Below are positions 1 to 9,891 of a stretch of 64,000 bases of DNA, piece after piece. The position numbers and the translations under genes were made by a program. The DNA comes from Pseudomonas sp. 5P_3.1_Bac2 (GTDB lineage Bacteria > Pseudomonadota > Gammaproteobacteria > Pseudomonadales > Pseudomonadaceae): the NCBI RefSeq assembly GCF_025465995.1, contig NZ_JANLNY010000016.1:1-64000 (forward strand), in the 5' to 3' direction. Position 1 is the stretch's first letter, and each line of letters begins with the position of its first letter. The notes beneath the pieces were generated by a model. That model had not been told where the DNA came from and ran no database searches. It saw only the letters and a list, made by a program, of their open reading frames with translations.

Positions 1-12
1 TGTTAAAGAACG
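1..12 (-). promoter_or_regulatory. boxA-like antitermination site in rRNA operon leader
   Basis: On the minus strand the window's first bases read CGTTCTTTAACA, close to the rrn boxA consensus TGCTCTTTAACA bound by NusB/S10 to form rRNA antitermination complexes. It lies downstream of four tandem promoters pointing the same way, so a 16S rRNA gene probably begins just beyond the left edge. In P. aeruginosa a 16S gene also follows tyrS (remembered). The rRNA gene itself is not visible. Confidence 0.65.
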
Positions 13-46
13 GTTGGTTAAGTCTTTCGTCTCAACCGAGGCGCGC

Positions 47-74
47 ATTCTACAGCAGCCCCACATCTTGTCAA
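47..74 (-). promoter_or_regulatory. rRNA operon promoter, most downstream of four
   Basis: The minus strand has a perfect -35 TTGACA (69-74), a 16-bp spacer and a -10 TAGAAT (47-52), followed by a GC-rich discriminator (GCGCGCC). AT-rich tracts at about 75-105 upstream resemble an UP element. GC-rich discriminators are the hallmark of stringently controlled rRNA promoters. It points off the left edge. Confidence 0.8.
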
Positions 75-153
75 GCAGGCTTTGAAAATTTCTTTTCAAA
101 CTCAACCACTTGCGCTTTCGATCGGCTTTCAGCTTCTCGTCAGCGGGAGGCGA

Positions 154-181
154 ATTCTACAGCGTTTCAAACCACTGTCAA
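154..181 (-). promoter_or_regulatory. rRNA operon promoter, second of four
   Basis: The minus strand has TTGACA (176-181), a 16-bp spacer and TAGAAT (154-159), followed by TCGCCTC. Both hexamers are identical to those of the promoter about 107 bp downstream, which suggests tandem duplication or strong parallel selection. Confidence 0.8.
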
Positions 182-257
182 CCGCCTCTTTGCCGTCTCA
201 GATCGACCCGACCTAAGCACCAGCAGCGTATCTTTCAACACCCTGCCAGAGCGGCGC

Positions 258-285
258 ATTGTACGCAGTTCTCACTGACTTGCAA
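258..285 (-). promoter_or_regulatory. rRNA operon promoter, third of four
   Basis: The minus strand has TTGCAA (280-285), a 16-bp spacer and TACAAT (258-263), followed by GCGCCGC. It is slightly weaker than its neighbours by consensus but keeps the same spacer length and GC-rich start region. Confidence 0.7.
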
Positions 286-355
286 CCCTTAATTTCAAAC
301 TAACTTATTGATTAATAAGAAATTTACAGGAGCAGATACGCCTCAAGAGGGGCGC

Positions 356-383
356 ATTATAGAGAGCCACCCAAGCAGGTCAA
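356..383 (-). promoter_or_regulatory. rRNA operon promoter, most upstream of four
   Basis: The minus strand has TTGACC (378-383), a 16-bp spacer and a perfect TATAAT (356-361), followed by GCGCCCC. It begins about 15 bp after the tyrS stop codon, so tyrS readthrough and rRNA transcription share a direction. No intrinsic terminator is evident between them. Confidence 0.75.
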
Positions 384-397
384 CACTTAATTACGGA

Positions 398-1597
398 TTA
401 CTCAGCTTTAAGCGCAATGCGGGCAAAAGCCTTCTTGCCAGCCTGACAGACGTGCACTGCACCAAGCTTATATATAAAGGTGCGATCAACCACCTCTCCA
501 TCGACCCGAACACCACCAGAGCCCAGCAGGTCACGCGCCACGGCCGCATTCTTAACCAAGCCTGCCTTGTTCAGCAGAGCAGCTATTGGCATATCGGCCG
601 CACTGAGCACTTCGATCTCAGGCAGGTCTTCCGGCAGCTCGCCATCTTTCATGCGGTTACCGGCAGAACGATGAGCATTTTGCGCGGCTTCAGCACCATG
701 GAAACGCTCAACAATCTCTTCGGCCAGCTTGATCTTAATGTCACGCGGATTGGCGCCCTGCTCGACATCAAGCTTGAACTGGTTGATTTCATCCATGGAG
801 CGGAAGCTGAGCAGCTCGAAATAGCGCCACATCAGAGAATCAGGCATTGACACCAGCTTGTTGTACATCACGCCTGGCGCTTCCTGGATACCAATGTAGT
901 TACCCAGGGACTTGGACATCTTCTTCACGCCATCCAAGCCTTCGAGCAATGGCATGGTCAGCACGCACTGAGATGGCTGCCCGTAAGCACGCTGCAGTTC
1001 ACGCCCCATCAGCAAGTTGAACTTCTGATCCGTGCCACCGAGCTCAACGTCCGCTCGCAGAGCAACAGAGTCGTAACCCTGCACGAGGGGATAGAGGAAT
1101 TCGTGAATAGCAATCGGCTGCTGAGAGCTGTAGCGCTTATCGAAGTCATCACGCTCAAGCATGCGCGCTACGGTGTACTGGGAAGTCAGACGAATAAAGT
1201 CGGCCGGCCCCATCTGATCCATCCAAGTGGAGTTGAACGCCACCTCGGTTTTGGCCGGATCAAGGATTTTGAACACTTGGGTTTTATAGGTTTCGGCGTT
1301 CTCCAGCACCTGCTCGCGTGTTAGCGGCGGGCGAGTGGCGCTTTTACCGCTGGGATCACCAATCATGCCGGTGAAGTCACCAATCAGGAATATCACCTGG
1401 TGGCCCAGATCCTGGAACTGACGCAGCTTATTAATAAGCACGGTATGTCCAAGATGCAGATCCGGTGCAGTCGGATCGAAACCTGCCTTGATGCGCAGGG
1501 GCTGGCCACGCTTGAGTTTTTCAACCAGCTCAGCCTCAACCAACAACTCTTCTGCGCCGCGCTTGATCAGCGCTAACTGCTCTTCAACCGACTTCAT
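398..1597 (-). CDS. tyrS: Tyrosine-tRNA ligase
   Basis: TyrRS charges tRNA-Tyr with tyrosine in the cytoplasm. The 399-residue protein has the class I HIGH-type motif HLGH at residues 48-51, inside [14 protein letters not shown], and KMSKS at 226-230. A C-terminal S4-like RNA-binding domain occupies about the last 65 residues. The KMSKS spelling and length fit the TyrZ-like bacterial branch. I chose the ATG at 1597 because [11 protein letters not shown] is the family N-terminus; an 18-residue upstream extension to 1651 has no family support. It lies directly before rRNA promoters, as in other pseudomonads. Confidence 0.96.
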   Translation of the reverse strand: MKSVEEQLALIKRGAEELLVEAELVEKLKRGQPLRIKAGFDPTAPDLHLGHTVLINKLRQFQDLGHQVIFLIGDFTGMIGDPSGKSATRPPLTREQVLENAETYKTQVFKILDPAKTEVAFNSTWMDQMGPADFIRLTSQYTVARMLERDDFDKRYSSQQPIAIHEFLYPLVQGYDSVALRADVELGGTDQKFNLLMGRELQRAYGQPSQCVLTMPLLEGLDGVKKMSKSLGNYIGIQEAPGVMYNKLVSMPDSLMWRYFELLSFRSMDEINQFKLDVEQGANPRDIKIKLAEEIVERFHGAEAAQNAHRSAGNRMKDGELPEDLPEIEVLSAADMPIAALLNKAGLVKNAAVARDLLGSGGVRVDGEVVDRTFIYKLGAVHVCQAGKKAFARIALKAE

Positions 1598-1815
1598 GAC
1601 AGGACTCACAACCACTCTGAAAACGAAAGGGAACCAACCATACAAGATCACCTAGCGAACACAAACTGCAACGACTCAGGAACATCCGTCGGCCAGTTCG
1701 GTCGCAGTAGGGTTGCCTAGCTAGCGATTTGGTTATATTTTATACAGTTACTGCATCTTCATCATATTGTTTATCTATTTTTTTACCTTTCATATTAATC
1801 ATAAAAAAGCAGCCT

Positions 1816-3222
1816 ATGACCTCTTCAACTAAAGCGCCGCCTCTTTATCCGAAAAGCCATATCTTGGCTGCCAGCGGCGTAGCCGCGCTACTCAGCCTTG
1901 CGCTACTGGTGTTTCCCAGTCGCGAAGTGGAAGCCAAACGTACCCACCTGAACCTTGAGTTAGACAGCTCCGCCGAATACAGCCAAGCTGAGAATGAAAC
2001 CGAATCAGCCACGGCATTAAGCCTGAACAAAGCGCCATCGCCCCTCGCCCAAACCGGCGAAACCCCTGACACCGAACAAGCTAGCGTGGAAGCACCAGCG
2101 CCTGTCGAGAGCAAACCGCTGCAGCATATCGTTCGTGTTGAAAACGGCGACACCCTCTCCACTTTGTTTGCCAAGGTCGGTCTAAACGCCAACGACCTGC
2201 ATGAAGCGATCAACAGCAGTAAAGAAGCCAAACAGCTGTCGCGACTAAAGGTTGGCCAACCACTTGAGTTCAATCTCACCACCGACGGTAAGCTGGACAG
2301 CGTCCACAGCAAACTCAGCGATCTGGAAAGCATCGCTCTAGTGCGCACGGATAAGGGCTTCAGCTTTAAACGCGAGCTGGTTAAACCCGAAGTAACCACC
2401 AGTTACTCCCGCGCAGTGATCAATAACTCGCTGTTCCTGTCGGCGAAACGTGCCGGGCTTTCTCATAACCTGACGATGGATCTGGCCAATATCTTCGGCT
2501 ACGACATCGACTTCGCCCTGGACATCCGTGACGGCGACGAATTCGAGCTGATCTACGAGAAGAAGGTGGTCAACGGCAAGCAGGTCGGGACTGGCAATAT
2601 CCTCTCCGCCCGCTTTACCAACCGCGGCAAAACCTACACAGCGGTGCGTTACACCAACAAGCATGGCACCACCAGCTACTACAACGGTAAGGGCGAAAGC
2701 ATGCGCAAAGCCTTTATCCGCACGCCGGTGGACTTTGCTCGCATCAGCTCACGCTTCTCCAACGGTCGCCGCCACCCGATCCTGAACAAAATCCGCGCCC
2801 ATAAAGGTGTGGACTACGCAGCGCCGCGCGGTACCCCGATCAAAGCAGCCGGCGATGGCCGGGTCATGCTGGCAGGCCGTCACGGCGGCTATGGCAACGC
2901 GGTGATCATCCAGCACGGTCAGCGTTATCGCACCCTGTATGCGCATATGAATGGCTTCGCCAAAGGCATCCGTAACGGTGTGAACGTACGCCAAGGGCAG
3001 ATCATCGGTTATATCGGCACCACTGGCCTGTCTACCGGCCCGCACCTGCATTATGAGTTCCAGGTAAATGGTGTGCATGTGGACCCGCTGAGCCAGAAGA
3101 TGACCATGGCGGACCCGATCCCAGCCAGCGAAAAAGCGCGTTTCAACCAGTTGAGCAAACCCTTGCTAGCACAGATGGATAAGGAAAAATCCACCATGCT
3201 GGCCCTCAACAATCAGCGCTGA
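1816..3222 (+). CDS. mepM: M23 family peptidoglycan endopeptidase (MepM-like)
   Basis: This is a predicted zinc endopeptidase that cuts peptide cross-links in periplasmic peptidoglycan. The 468-residue protein has an N-terminal membrane anchor or uncleaved signal at about 13-34, a low-complexity linker, a LysM/OapA-like region around 100-190, and a C-terminal M23 domain. The zinc-binding signature HxxxD (HKGVD) is near residue 329 and the HLH motif of HLHYEF near 409. The start at 1816 begins MTSSTKAPPLYPKSH; the longer frame to 1729 adds an implausible hydrophobic leader. The position beside tyrS and anmK matches P. aeruginosa PA0667, which I recall as MepM, a substrate of the CtpA protease. 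anmK follows after 3 bases, so the two are probably co-transcribed. Confidence 0.88.
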   Translation: MTSSTKAPPLYPKSHILAASGVAALLSLALLVFPSREVEAKRTHLNLELDSSAEYSQAENETESATALSLNKAPSPLAQTGETPDTEQASVEAPAPVESKPLQHIVRVENGDTLSTLFAKVGLNANDLHEAINSSKEAKQLSRLKVGQPLEFNLTTDGKLDSVHSKLSDLESIALVRTDKGFSFKRELVKPEVTTSYSRAVINNSLFLSAKRAGLSHNLTMDLANIFGYDIDFALDIRDGDEFELIYEKKVVNGKQVGTGNILSARFTNRGKTYTAVRYTNKHGTTSYYNGKGESMRKAFIRTPVDFARISSRFSNGRRHPILNKIRAHKGVDYAAPRGTPIKAAGDGRVMLAGRHGGYGNAVIIQHGQRYRTLYAHMNGFAKGIRNGVNVRQGQIIGYIGTTGLSTGPHLHYEFQVNGVHVDPLSQKMTMADPIPASEKARFNQLSKPLLAQMDKEKSTMLALNNQR

Positions 3223-4317
<1,095 letters not shown>

Positions 4318-4342
4318 ACACTGGGCATGGTGCAGAAACGAC

Positions 4343-4367
4343 AACGCCGCGCACAGGGCGCGGCGTT
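4343..4367. terminator. Hairpin between convergent anmK and erpA
   Basis: A perfect 10-bp inverted repeat (AACGCCGCGC, 5-base loop, GCGCGGCGTT) lies between the converging stop codons. No clear U-run follows on either strand, so it may act as a bidirectional terminator or only protect 3' ends. Confidence 0.5.
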
Positions 4368-4390
4368 ACTGGAAAACTACAGCTGGGCGC

Positions 4391-4741
4391 TTAAATCGAG
4401 AAGGACGATCCGCAACCGCAAGTGGTGGTGGCATTGGGGTTCTTGATGACAAAACGCGAACCTTCCAAACCTTCCTGATAGTCCACCTCAGCGCCGACCA
4501 GATACTGGAAGCTCATCGGATCGACCACCAAGCTGACGCCTTCTCGCTCGACGATGGTGTCATCTTCGGCGACGTCTTCATCAAAGGTGAAGCCATATTG
4601 GAAGCCGGAACAGCCGCCTCCGGTTACAAACACCCGCAACTTAAGGCGCGGGTTGCCTTCTTCACTAACCAGGCTTTTCACCTTGTTAGCAGCACCCTGC
4701 GTAAATTGCATAGCGCTAGGGGTGAAGGTTTCAACGCTCAT
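4391..4741 (-). CDS. erpA: Iron-sulfur cluster insertion protein ErpA
   Basis: ErpA is an A-type carrier that delivers Fe-S clusters to apo-proteins, including isoprenoid synthesis enzymes. The 116-residue protein has the three conserved cysteines of the HesB/IscA family: Cys44 in [10 protein letters not shown], and Cys108 and Cys110 in the C-terminal [10 protein letters not shown]. The ATG at 4741 gives the normal family length; the frame remains open for 25 more codons upstream without family similarity. The order with bactofilin, DUF6776 and argC genes upstream on the same strand suggests one transcription unit. Confidence 0.94.
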   Translation of the reverse strand: MSVETFTPSAMQFTQGAANKVKSLVSEEGNPRLKLRVFVTGGGCSGFQYGFTFDEDVAEDDTIVEREGVSLVVDPMSFQYLVGAEVDYQEGLEGSRFVIKNPNATTTCGCGSSFSI

Positions 4742-4816
4742 GCTGATAACTCCCGGCGCTAAGCGCCCTACTGCGTTCTGAACGGCATTATCCTCTTCTC
4801 CTAGAAAAGCGGTCAA

Positions 4817-5227
4817 CTATTCCGGCACTGCGAGGCTCTGCGGTAACTCTAAAGGCCGTGACTCTTCCTGTAAGCGGCACAGACGTCCCTCGACCTGGGC
4901 GCCCATGGCCATTTCCATCACGGCGTAATACAAATTGCCACGAATCCGCGCCCGTGGCCCAAGCTCTAGATGGCTGCTGGCGTGCACATCGCCCTGCACT
5001 TCGCCATCAACAATGATATGGGGTGCGCGGATCTCACCTTCAACCCGGCCCTGCTCGCTGATACGCACCATGCCTTCGCTGGTTAGTAGATTGCCCTTGA
5101 GCACGCCATCGATCTGCACCGCGCCCTGGAAGCGCAAGTCACCCTGCAATTCGGCGCCAACGGCGAGCAGGCTGGTCTTGCCAGCGAAGCGTTGCAGGTC
5201 AGTGCGCGCTCGATTTTTGTTCCACAT
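4817..5227 (-). CDS. Bactofilin-family polymer-forming protein
   Basis: Bactofilins form nucleotide-independent filaments that scaffold envelope or polar processes. The 136-residue protein has a charged N-terminus and then about 90 residues of beta-helix-like repeats with alternating glycine and hydrophobic residues, such as LQGDLRFQGAVQIDGVLKG and VEGEIRAPHIIVDGEVQGDV. There is no signal peptide. It lies between erpA and a membrane-anchored coiled-coil protein on the same strand, so a joint envelope role is possible but not shown. Confidence 0.88.
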   Translation of the reverse strand: MWNKNRARTDLQRFAGKTSLLAVGAELQGDLRFQGAVQIDGVLKGNLLTSEGMVRISEQGRVEGEIRAPHIIVDGEVQGDVHASSHLELGPRARIRGNLYYAVMEMAMGAQVEGRLCRLQEESRPLELPQSLAVPE

Positions 5228-5236
5228 AAGCCCCGA

Positions 5237-5971
5237 CTACTCCGGTTTGTTCCAGTTAAACGAGTGCAGCAGTGGTTTATCACCCTTCACCTGTGCCCGC
5301 ACCTTGATCTGCTTGGGCTCGAAGCCACTAGGCAACTGTAGCTCGGCGAATTGATCGGCAGCAGGAATCGCCTGGAAATGTTTGAAGGCGAAAGGAATCG
5401 GCTGCTCGCTCAGGGCGTTGGGCAGATGCTCTGCAAGGCTCGCCAAAGGTAGAGTGAGCGGCTTGCCATCCTGCGTCCCCTGGATCGATACCTCCAACTG
5501 CCCGGCAAGGGGCGCAGCATCCTTACCAATGCGGCTGAGGAGGATTTTGTAGCGGAATCGCTGTGGATTTTCTGTGCCTTGCAGCTCAAAGGCTTTGATC
5601 TGCAAACCCTGATGGCGCTGTTCGGGAGCCAGCACGCCTTGATAGAAGGCCAAGTCCTGCTGCTGTTGGTAGATTTGCTCTTCCAACAGCTTGATAGTCA
5701 GGCGACTCTTTTCGTTGGCTTGCTGGCTGACATTGGCGCTGTTGCTCAGCACCGCCAAGCGCTGGCGTAGTTCTTCGAGCTCGTCATTGGCCGGCGCGGG
5801 GGCGGCGGCCGTAACGGGCGGCGCGGGAGGTTCAGCCACTGGCGCCAGCTGTTGCTGATAACGCATACCGGCGTAGAAGGCCAACGGCAGGCCCAACAGC
5901 AAGGCAAAGATGGCGAAACGCCGGCGGCGCTCGCGCCGGGGATCACTAGGGCGAACCTCCCAACTCGCCAT
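5237..5971 (-). CDS. DUF6776-type membrane-anchored coiled-coil protein
   Basis: I do not know a function. The 244-residue protein has an arginine-rich N-terminus, one membrane segment at about 19-37, an Ala/Pro linker, a coiled coil at about 62-115 and a C-terminal beta-rich domain. This suggests an inner-membrane protein with most of its mass in the periplasm. Its ATG overlaps the argC stop by one base (TAATG), indicating translational coupling. It sits at the same place as PA0663 of P. aeruginosa (remembered). Only 9 bases separate it from the bactofilin gene. Confidence 0.75.
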   Translation of the reverse strand: MASWEVRPSDPRRERRRRFAIFALLLGLPLAFYAGMRYQQQLAPVAEPPAPPVTAAAPAPANDELEELRQRLAVLSNSANVSQQANEKSRLTIKLLEEQIYQQQQDLAFYQGVLAPEQRHQGLQIKAFELQGTENPQRFRYKILLSRIGKDAAPLAGQLEVSIQGTQDGKPLTLPLASLAEHLPNALSEQPIPFAFKHFQAIPAADQFAELQLPSGFEPKQIKVRAQVKGDKPLLHSFNWNKPE

Positions 5972-7005
5972 TAAGGCAACAGGGCCGCGTGGGACAGACC
6001 CAGGCGCTCATCCACACCGAACAGGATGTTCATATTCTGCACAGCCTGACCCGATGCACCTTTGACCAAGTTATCGATCACCGAGAGCACCACCACCAGA
6101 TCGCCATCTTGCGGGCGATGCACGGCAATCCGGCACACGTTGGCGCCACGAACGCTGCGCGTTTCAGGATGGCTGCCGGCAGGCATCACATCGACAAACG
6201 GCTCGTTGGCATAACGCTGTTCGTACAACGCCTGCAGATCGACCGAGCGATCCACCACGGTGGCGTACAGAGTGGCGTGGATACCACGGATCATCGGAGT
6301 CAGGTGCGGCACGAAGGTCAAACCCACCTCTTTACCTGAGGCCCGGCGCAAGCCCTGGCGAATTTCCGGCAGGTGACGATGACCTTTGACGCCGTAAGCC
6401 TTCATGCTTTCGCCGGCCTCGCTGAACAGCGAACCAACACTCGCGCCGCGACCAGCACCGCTCACCGCGGACTTGCAGTCGGCAATCAGGCTCGTGGTAT
6501 CGGCCAGGCCTGCTTCCAGCAGCGGGATTAAACCCAGCTGCGCAGCTGTCGGATAGCAACCAGGCACGGCGATCAGACGCGCTTGCTTGATCGCTTCCCG
6601 GTTAACTTCCGGCAGGCCATACACCGCTTCCGGCAGCAGATCCGGGGCACCGTGGGGCTGGCCGTACCACTGGCTCCACTCTTGGGCATCTTGCAGGCGG
6701 AAGTCTGCCGACAGGTCGATGACCTTAGTCCCGGCGGCCAACAACTCACCGGCTAGGGCGTGGGCAACGCCATGGGGCGTGGCGAAGAACACCACATCAC
6801 AGGCACCCAAGGTGGCCACATCCGGCACACTGAAGGCCAGGTGCGGATAATGACCGCGCAGGTTGGGGTACATTTCATCGACGCGCAGCCCAGCTTCGGA
6901 ACGCGAGGTAATGACCTCTACCTGTGCTTGCGGGTGCTGTGCGAGCAGACGCAGCAACTCGACACCGGTGTAGCCTGTGCCGCCGACGATGCCAACCTTG
7001 ATCAT
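5971..7005 (-). CDS. argC: N-acetyl-gamma-glutamyl-phosphate reductase
   Basis: ArgC performs the NADPH-dependent reduction of N-acetylglutamyl phosphate, the third step of arginine synthesis. The 344-residue protein has the N-terminal Rossmann motif GGTGYTG (residues 8-14) and the catalytic cysteine Cys150 in the signature VPGCYPTAA. It overlaps the downstream DUF6776 gene by one base, and erpA and bactofilin follow on the same strand. The 237 bases upstream, before hemJ on the other strand, would hold a divergent promoter pair; I found no convincing ARG box. Confidence 0.96.
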   Translation of the reverse strand: MIKVGIVGGTGYTGVELLRLLAQHPQAQVEVITSRSEAGLRVDEMYPNLRGHYPHLAFSVPDVATLGACDVVFFATPHGVAHALAGELLAAGTKVIDLSADFRLQDAQEWSQWYGQPHGAPDLLPEAVYGLPEVNREAIKQARLIAVPGCYPTAAQLGLIPLLEAGLADTTSLIADCKSAVSGAGRGASVGSLFSEAGESMKAYGVKGHRHLPEIRQGLRRASGKEVGLTFVPHLTPMIRGIHATLYATVVDRSVDLQALYEQRYANEPFVDVMPAGSHPETRSVRGANVCRIAVHRPQDGDLVVVLSVIDNLVKGASGQAVQNMNILFGVDERLGLSHAALLP

Positions 7006-7242
7006 TACCTACCCCTTGTCTAAACAATGCCGTGGAAAGCTTGGAATCATACGGGTGCAGCGCCTTGCGGCCAACACCTGCGAATGGCTTAGGGAGCAGA
7101 CTAATGCCGGGCGCAGCGCAAAGCCCAAGCCTCAGTCGCAACGCTGCAGGCGATTGGCCCCTGAACCTGGCATTTAGCCCCGTGACGCCAACGCCACCTG
7201 CCTCTACTATCACAGGTTAATGAATTTCACCGAGGTTGCTCG

Positions 7243-7671
7243 ATGCTCTACCTGTGGCTTAAAGCCCTGCACATCATTGCCATGGTTTGTTGGTTCGCCG
7301 GCTTGTTCTATTTGCCGCGCCTGTTTGTTTACCACGCCATGAGCAGTGACCCGATCAGCCGCGAACGCTTTTGCCTGATGGAGCGCAAGCTCTATCGCGG
7401 CATTATGTGGCCCTCGCTGGTGCTCACGGTGTTATTGGGTGCCGCCCTGATCAGCCTGAATCCCAGCTACTACCTAAGCCAGGGCTGGCTCCACGCCAAG
7501 CTGAGCATCGTCGCGCTGCTGGTGGTTTATCAGTTTTTCTGTGGCGCCCAGATCAAAGCCTTTGCCCGCGATGAGAACCCACGCGGCCATGTGTTTTACC
7601 GCTGGTTTAATGAGGCGCCAGTGTTCGCCCTGCTGGCCATCGTAATCTTGGTGGTGGTCCGGCCTTTTTAA
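7243..7671 (+). CDS. hemJ: Protoporphyrinogen IX oxidase HemJ
   Basis: HemJ is the oxygen- and quinone-linked enzyme that oxidises protoporphyrinogen IX to protoporphyrin IX in haem synthesis. The 142-residue protein has four predicted membrane helices. Its conserved N-terminal histidine lies in WLKALHIIAMVCWFAGL, and the LPRLFVYH and LYRGIMWPSL segments are typical. The length equals the family norm. It is divergent from argC. Confidence 0.92.
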   Translation: MLYLWLKALHIIAMVCWFAGLFYLPRLFVYHAMSSDPISRERFCLMERKLYRGIMWPSLVLTVLLGAALISLNPSYYLSQGWLHAKLSIVALLVVYQFFCGAQIKAFARDENPRGHVFYRWFNEAPVFALLAIVILVVVRPF

Positions 7672-7710
7672 GCCTCCCAACGTTAAACATCCCCACGAAA
7701 GGAATTCGCC

Positions 7711-8673
7711 ATGGCTCTGCCTGCTGTGCTGGAACAAAGCCTACGTTTGCCGCTGGTCGCGGCGCCGATGTTTTTAGTGTCTAACCCGCAATTGGTTTTG
7801 GCCTGCTGCAATGGCGGCATTGTCGGCAGCTTCCCTGCGCTCAATCAGCGCGACAGCGGCGGCTTTGCCGATTGGCTATTGCAGATTAAACAAGGGCTCA
7901 ATGCCACCGCTGCGCCCTATGCGGTGAACCTCATCGTGCATGCCACTAATCCTCGGCTACAGGCGGACCTCGCGATTTGCGTGGAGCAGCAGGTGCCCAT
8001 CGTGATCACCAGCTTGGGCGCAGTGAAAGAAGTGGTGGATGCGGTACACAGCTACGGCGGCTTGGTATTTCATGACGTCACCACCCGCCGCCATGCCGAG
8101 AAGGCGGCTGAGGCAAGCGTCGATGGTTTGATCGCGGTAGCTGCCGGCGCTGGTGGGCATGCCGGCACCTGGAGTCCGTTCGCGTTGATTGCGGAGATCC
8201 GCCAGTTCTTCGACAAAACGCTGCTGCTGGCCGGCAGTCTCAACCATGGCCATGAGATTCTCGCCGCCCAGTTGCTCGGCGCCGACCTGGCCTATATGGG
8301 CACCCGCCTGATCGCCACCCAGCAAAGCGCCGCGCCGGCGGCATACAAGCAGATGCTGCTGGAGGCCCAGGCCGCCGATATCATCCACACCCCTGCGGTG
8401 TCCGGCGTGCCGGCGAGCTTTATGCGCCAGAGCTTGGAGCAAGCGGGTTATGACCTTAAACAGCTCACTCACAAAGGCGAGCTGAACTACGGCGAGAAGC
8501 TCAAACCCATGGACGATGAGGCCAAGGCCTGGAAGACGGTATGGTCGGCCGGCCAAGGCGTCGGCAGTATCCATGAAGAGCTCAGCGTGGCCGACCTGAT
8601 CGCCCGCCTGGACCACGAATACCGCGTCGCCCTGAGCCACAGCCAACGCTTACACCAGCGCTGGCCACGCTAA
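7711..8673 (+). CDS. NAD(P)H-dependent flavin oxidoreductase / nitronate monooxygenase
   Basis: This FMN TIM-barrel protein belongs to the nitronate monooxygenase (2-nitropropane dioxygenase-like) superfamily. Visible family features in the 320 residues are the N-terminal PLVAAPMF, the glycine-rich AGAGGHAG phosphate-binding segment around residues 144-151 and a later GADLAYMGTR. The natural substrate is not deducible; members oxidise alkyl nitronates or act as quinone reductases. A clear GAAAGGAATT ribosome site precedes the ATG. Confidence 0.88.
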   Translation: MALPAVLEQSLRLPLVAAPMFLVSNPQLVLACCNGGIVGSFPALNQRDSGGFADWLLQIKQGLNATAAPYAVNLIVHATNPRLQADLAICVEQQVPIVITSLGAVKEVVDAVHSYGGLVFHDVTTRRHAEKAAEASVDGLIAVAAGAGGHAGTWSPFALIAEIRQFFDKTLLLAGSLNHGHEILAAQLLGADLAYMGTRLIATQQSAAPAAYKQMLLEAQAADIIHTPAVSGVPASFMRQSLEQAGYDLKQLTHKGELNYGEKLKPMDDEAKAWKTVWSAGQGVGSIHEELSVADLIARLDHEYRVALSHSQRLHQRWPR

Positions 8674-8819
8674 TCCAGAGCTGGGCCGCCTGCGAGCGCG
8701 CCCAGCCTAGCTGCCGGCAGATAATAAGCAGTCGACATTTACAGATGAGTCGGCTTGTTTGCTGGCATATGGCTAGCTAGCCTAGCCCTCACTAATTTTC
8801 CAGCGACAAGGAAGGCGGA

Positions 8820-9755
8820 ATGTCTGAGGCTCGTTTCAAAGTTCTGTTTAGCGGCGAACTAGTGCCGGGCGCCCAGCTTGAGGTGGTGCAGGCTAATTTG
8901 GCGCGCTTATTCAAAGCAGACCCCGCACGGATTGCGGCGCTGTTTAGTGGTAAGCCCGTAGAGATCAAACGCGGCCTGAGCGAGGCGCAAGCCGAGCACT
9001 ACTTAAAGGCCCTGCACCAAGCCGGGGCGAATGCGCGCAAAGTCGCGGAGCTCAGCACCAGTTTGAGCTTACAACTCACCGACGATCACCCTGCTGCGCA
9101 GACCAGTGCCCACGCGGCAGGCCAAGCCCCGCGCATGACCTGTCCCAAGTGCGGGCATCAACAAACGCAAACCAAGGAATGCTCGGCCTGCGGCATCATT
9201 ATTGATAAGTACCTAGCCCGGCAAACGGCCCTGGCGCCGAGTGCTGCCGCAGCGGCCACGCCTTATGCCACGCCACAAGCGAAGATCAGCGCCCCCAGCG
9301 CGGAGTTCGACACACTGAAAGTCTTCACCAGTGATGGGCGGATTGGCCGGATGCGCTATTGGGTATGGTCAGCGACGCTGCTGACGTGCCTGCTGCCGGC
9401 AGCTTTGGCTTTGGTGATGGCGATCAAATCCAGTCCTCTTATCGGCGGCTTGCTCAGCGTCGCGGCGGTATTGGTGTTCGGCGCTATGTCGCTAATTATC
9501 AGCATCAAACGCCTGCACGACTTAGGCTGGTCGGGGTGGTTGTGGCTGCTGAACTTCGTGCCCGTACTGGGCTCGTTCTTCAGCTTAATTCTGCTGATTT
9601 TGCCGGGCAACTCAGGGCCCAACCAGTTCGGTCCACCACCACCGGAAAATAGCCCGATAGTAAAAATTCTATTTTGGCTCTGGCTGGTGCTCGCGAGCCT
9701 AGGTATCGTGGCCGCGATTATGCTACCAGGCGCTTTAGGCCTGTTGACGGATTAA
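8820..9755 (+). CDS. Zinc-ribbon plus DUF805 membrane protein
   Basis: Three parts are visible in this 311-residue protein. Residues about 1-80 form a small helical domain. A four-cysteine zinc ribbon follows at about 104-124 (CPKCGHQQTQTKECSACGI), then an Ala-rich linker and a C-terminal DUF805 domain with four predicted membrane helices from about residue 170. The DUF805 signature IKRLHDLGWSGW and a GPNQFGP motif are present. The function is unknown; DUF805 proteins are inner-membrane proteins, and the ribbon suggests a cytoplasmic binding module. A strong GGAAGGCGGA site precedes the ATG. It occupies the position of PA0659 (remembered). Confidence 0.8.
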   Translation: MSEARFKVLFSGELVPGAQLEVVQANLARLFKADPARIAALFSGKPVEIKRGLSEAQAEHYLKALHQAGANARKVAELSTSLSLQLTDDHPAAQTSAHAAGQAPRMTCPKCGHQQTQTKECSACGIIIDKYLARQTALAPSAAAAATPYATPQAKISAPSAEFDTLKVFTSDGRIGRMRYWVWSATLLTCLLPAALALVMAIKSSPLIGGLLSVAAVLVFGAMSLIISIKRLHDLGWSGWLWLLNFVPVLGSFFSLILLILPGNSGPNQFGPPPPENSPIVKILFWLWLVLASLGIVAAIMLPGALGLLTD

Positions 9756-9891
9756 GCTCAAGCCTCATAAACCCGTAGGCGCAGACCACTTGCATGGCTC
9801 TGCGCTCTACCCGTTCGACCAACATCTGCGCAGCCCACTTTCACCCCGCCATCGCTTTACGCATGGGGGTTAGGCGTCACACGGAGAACCC

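Noticed and set aside
308..850. A 180-codon plus-strand frame opposite the end of tyrS
   Set aside because: It is an antisense shadow of tyrS and of the rRNA promoter region, has no family resemblance and no ribosome site.
7006..7242. Possible RNA gene or ArgR operator between argC and hemJ
   Set aside because: No stable fold, terminator or ARG-box-like pair could be defended by eye.
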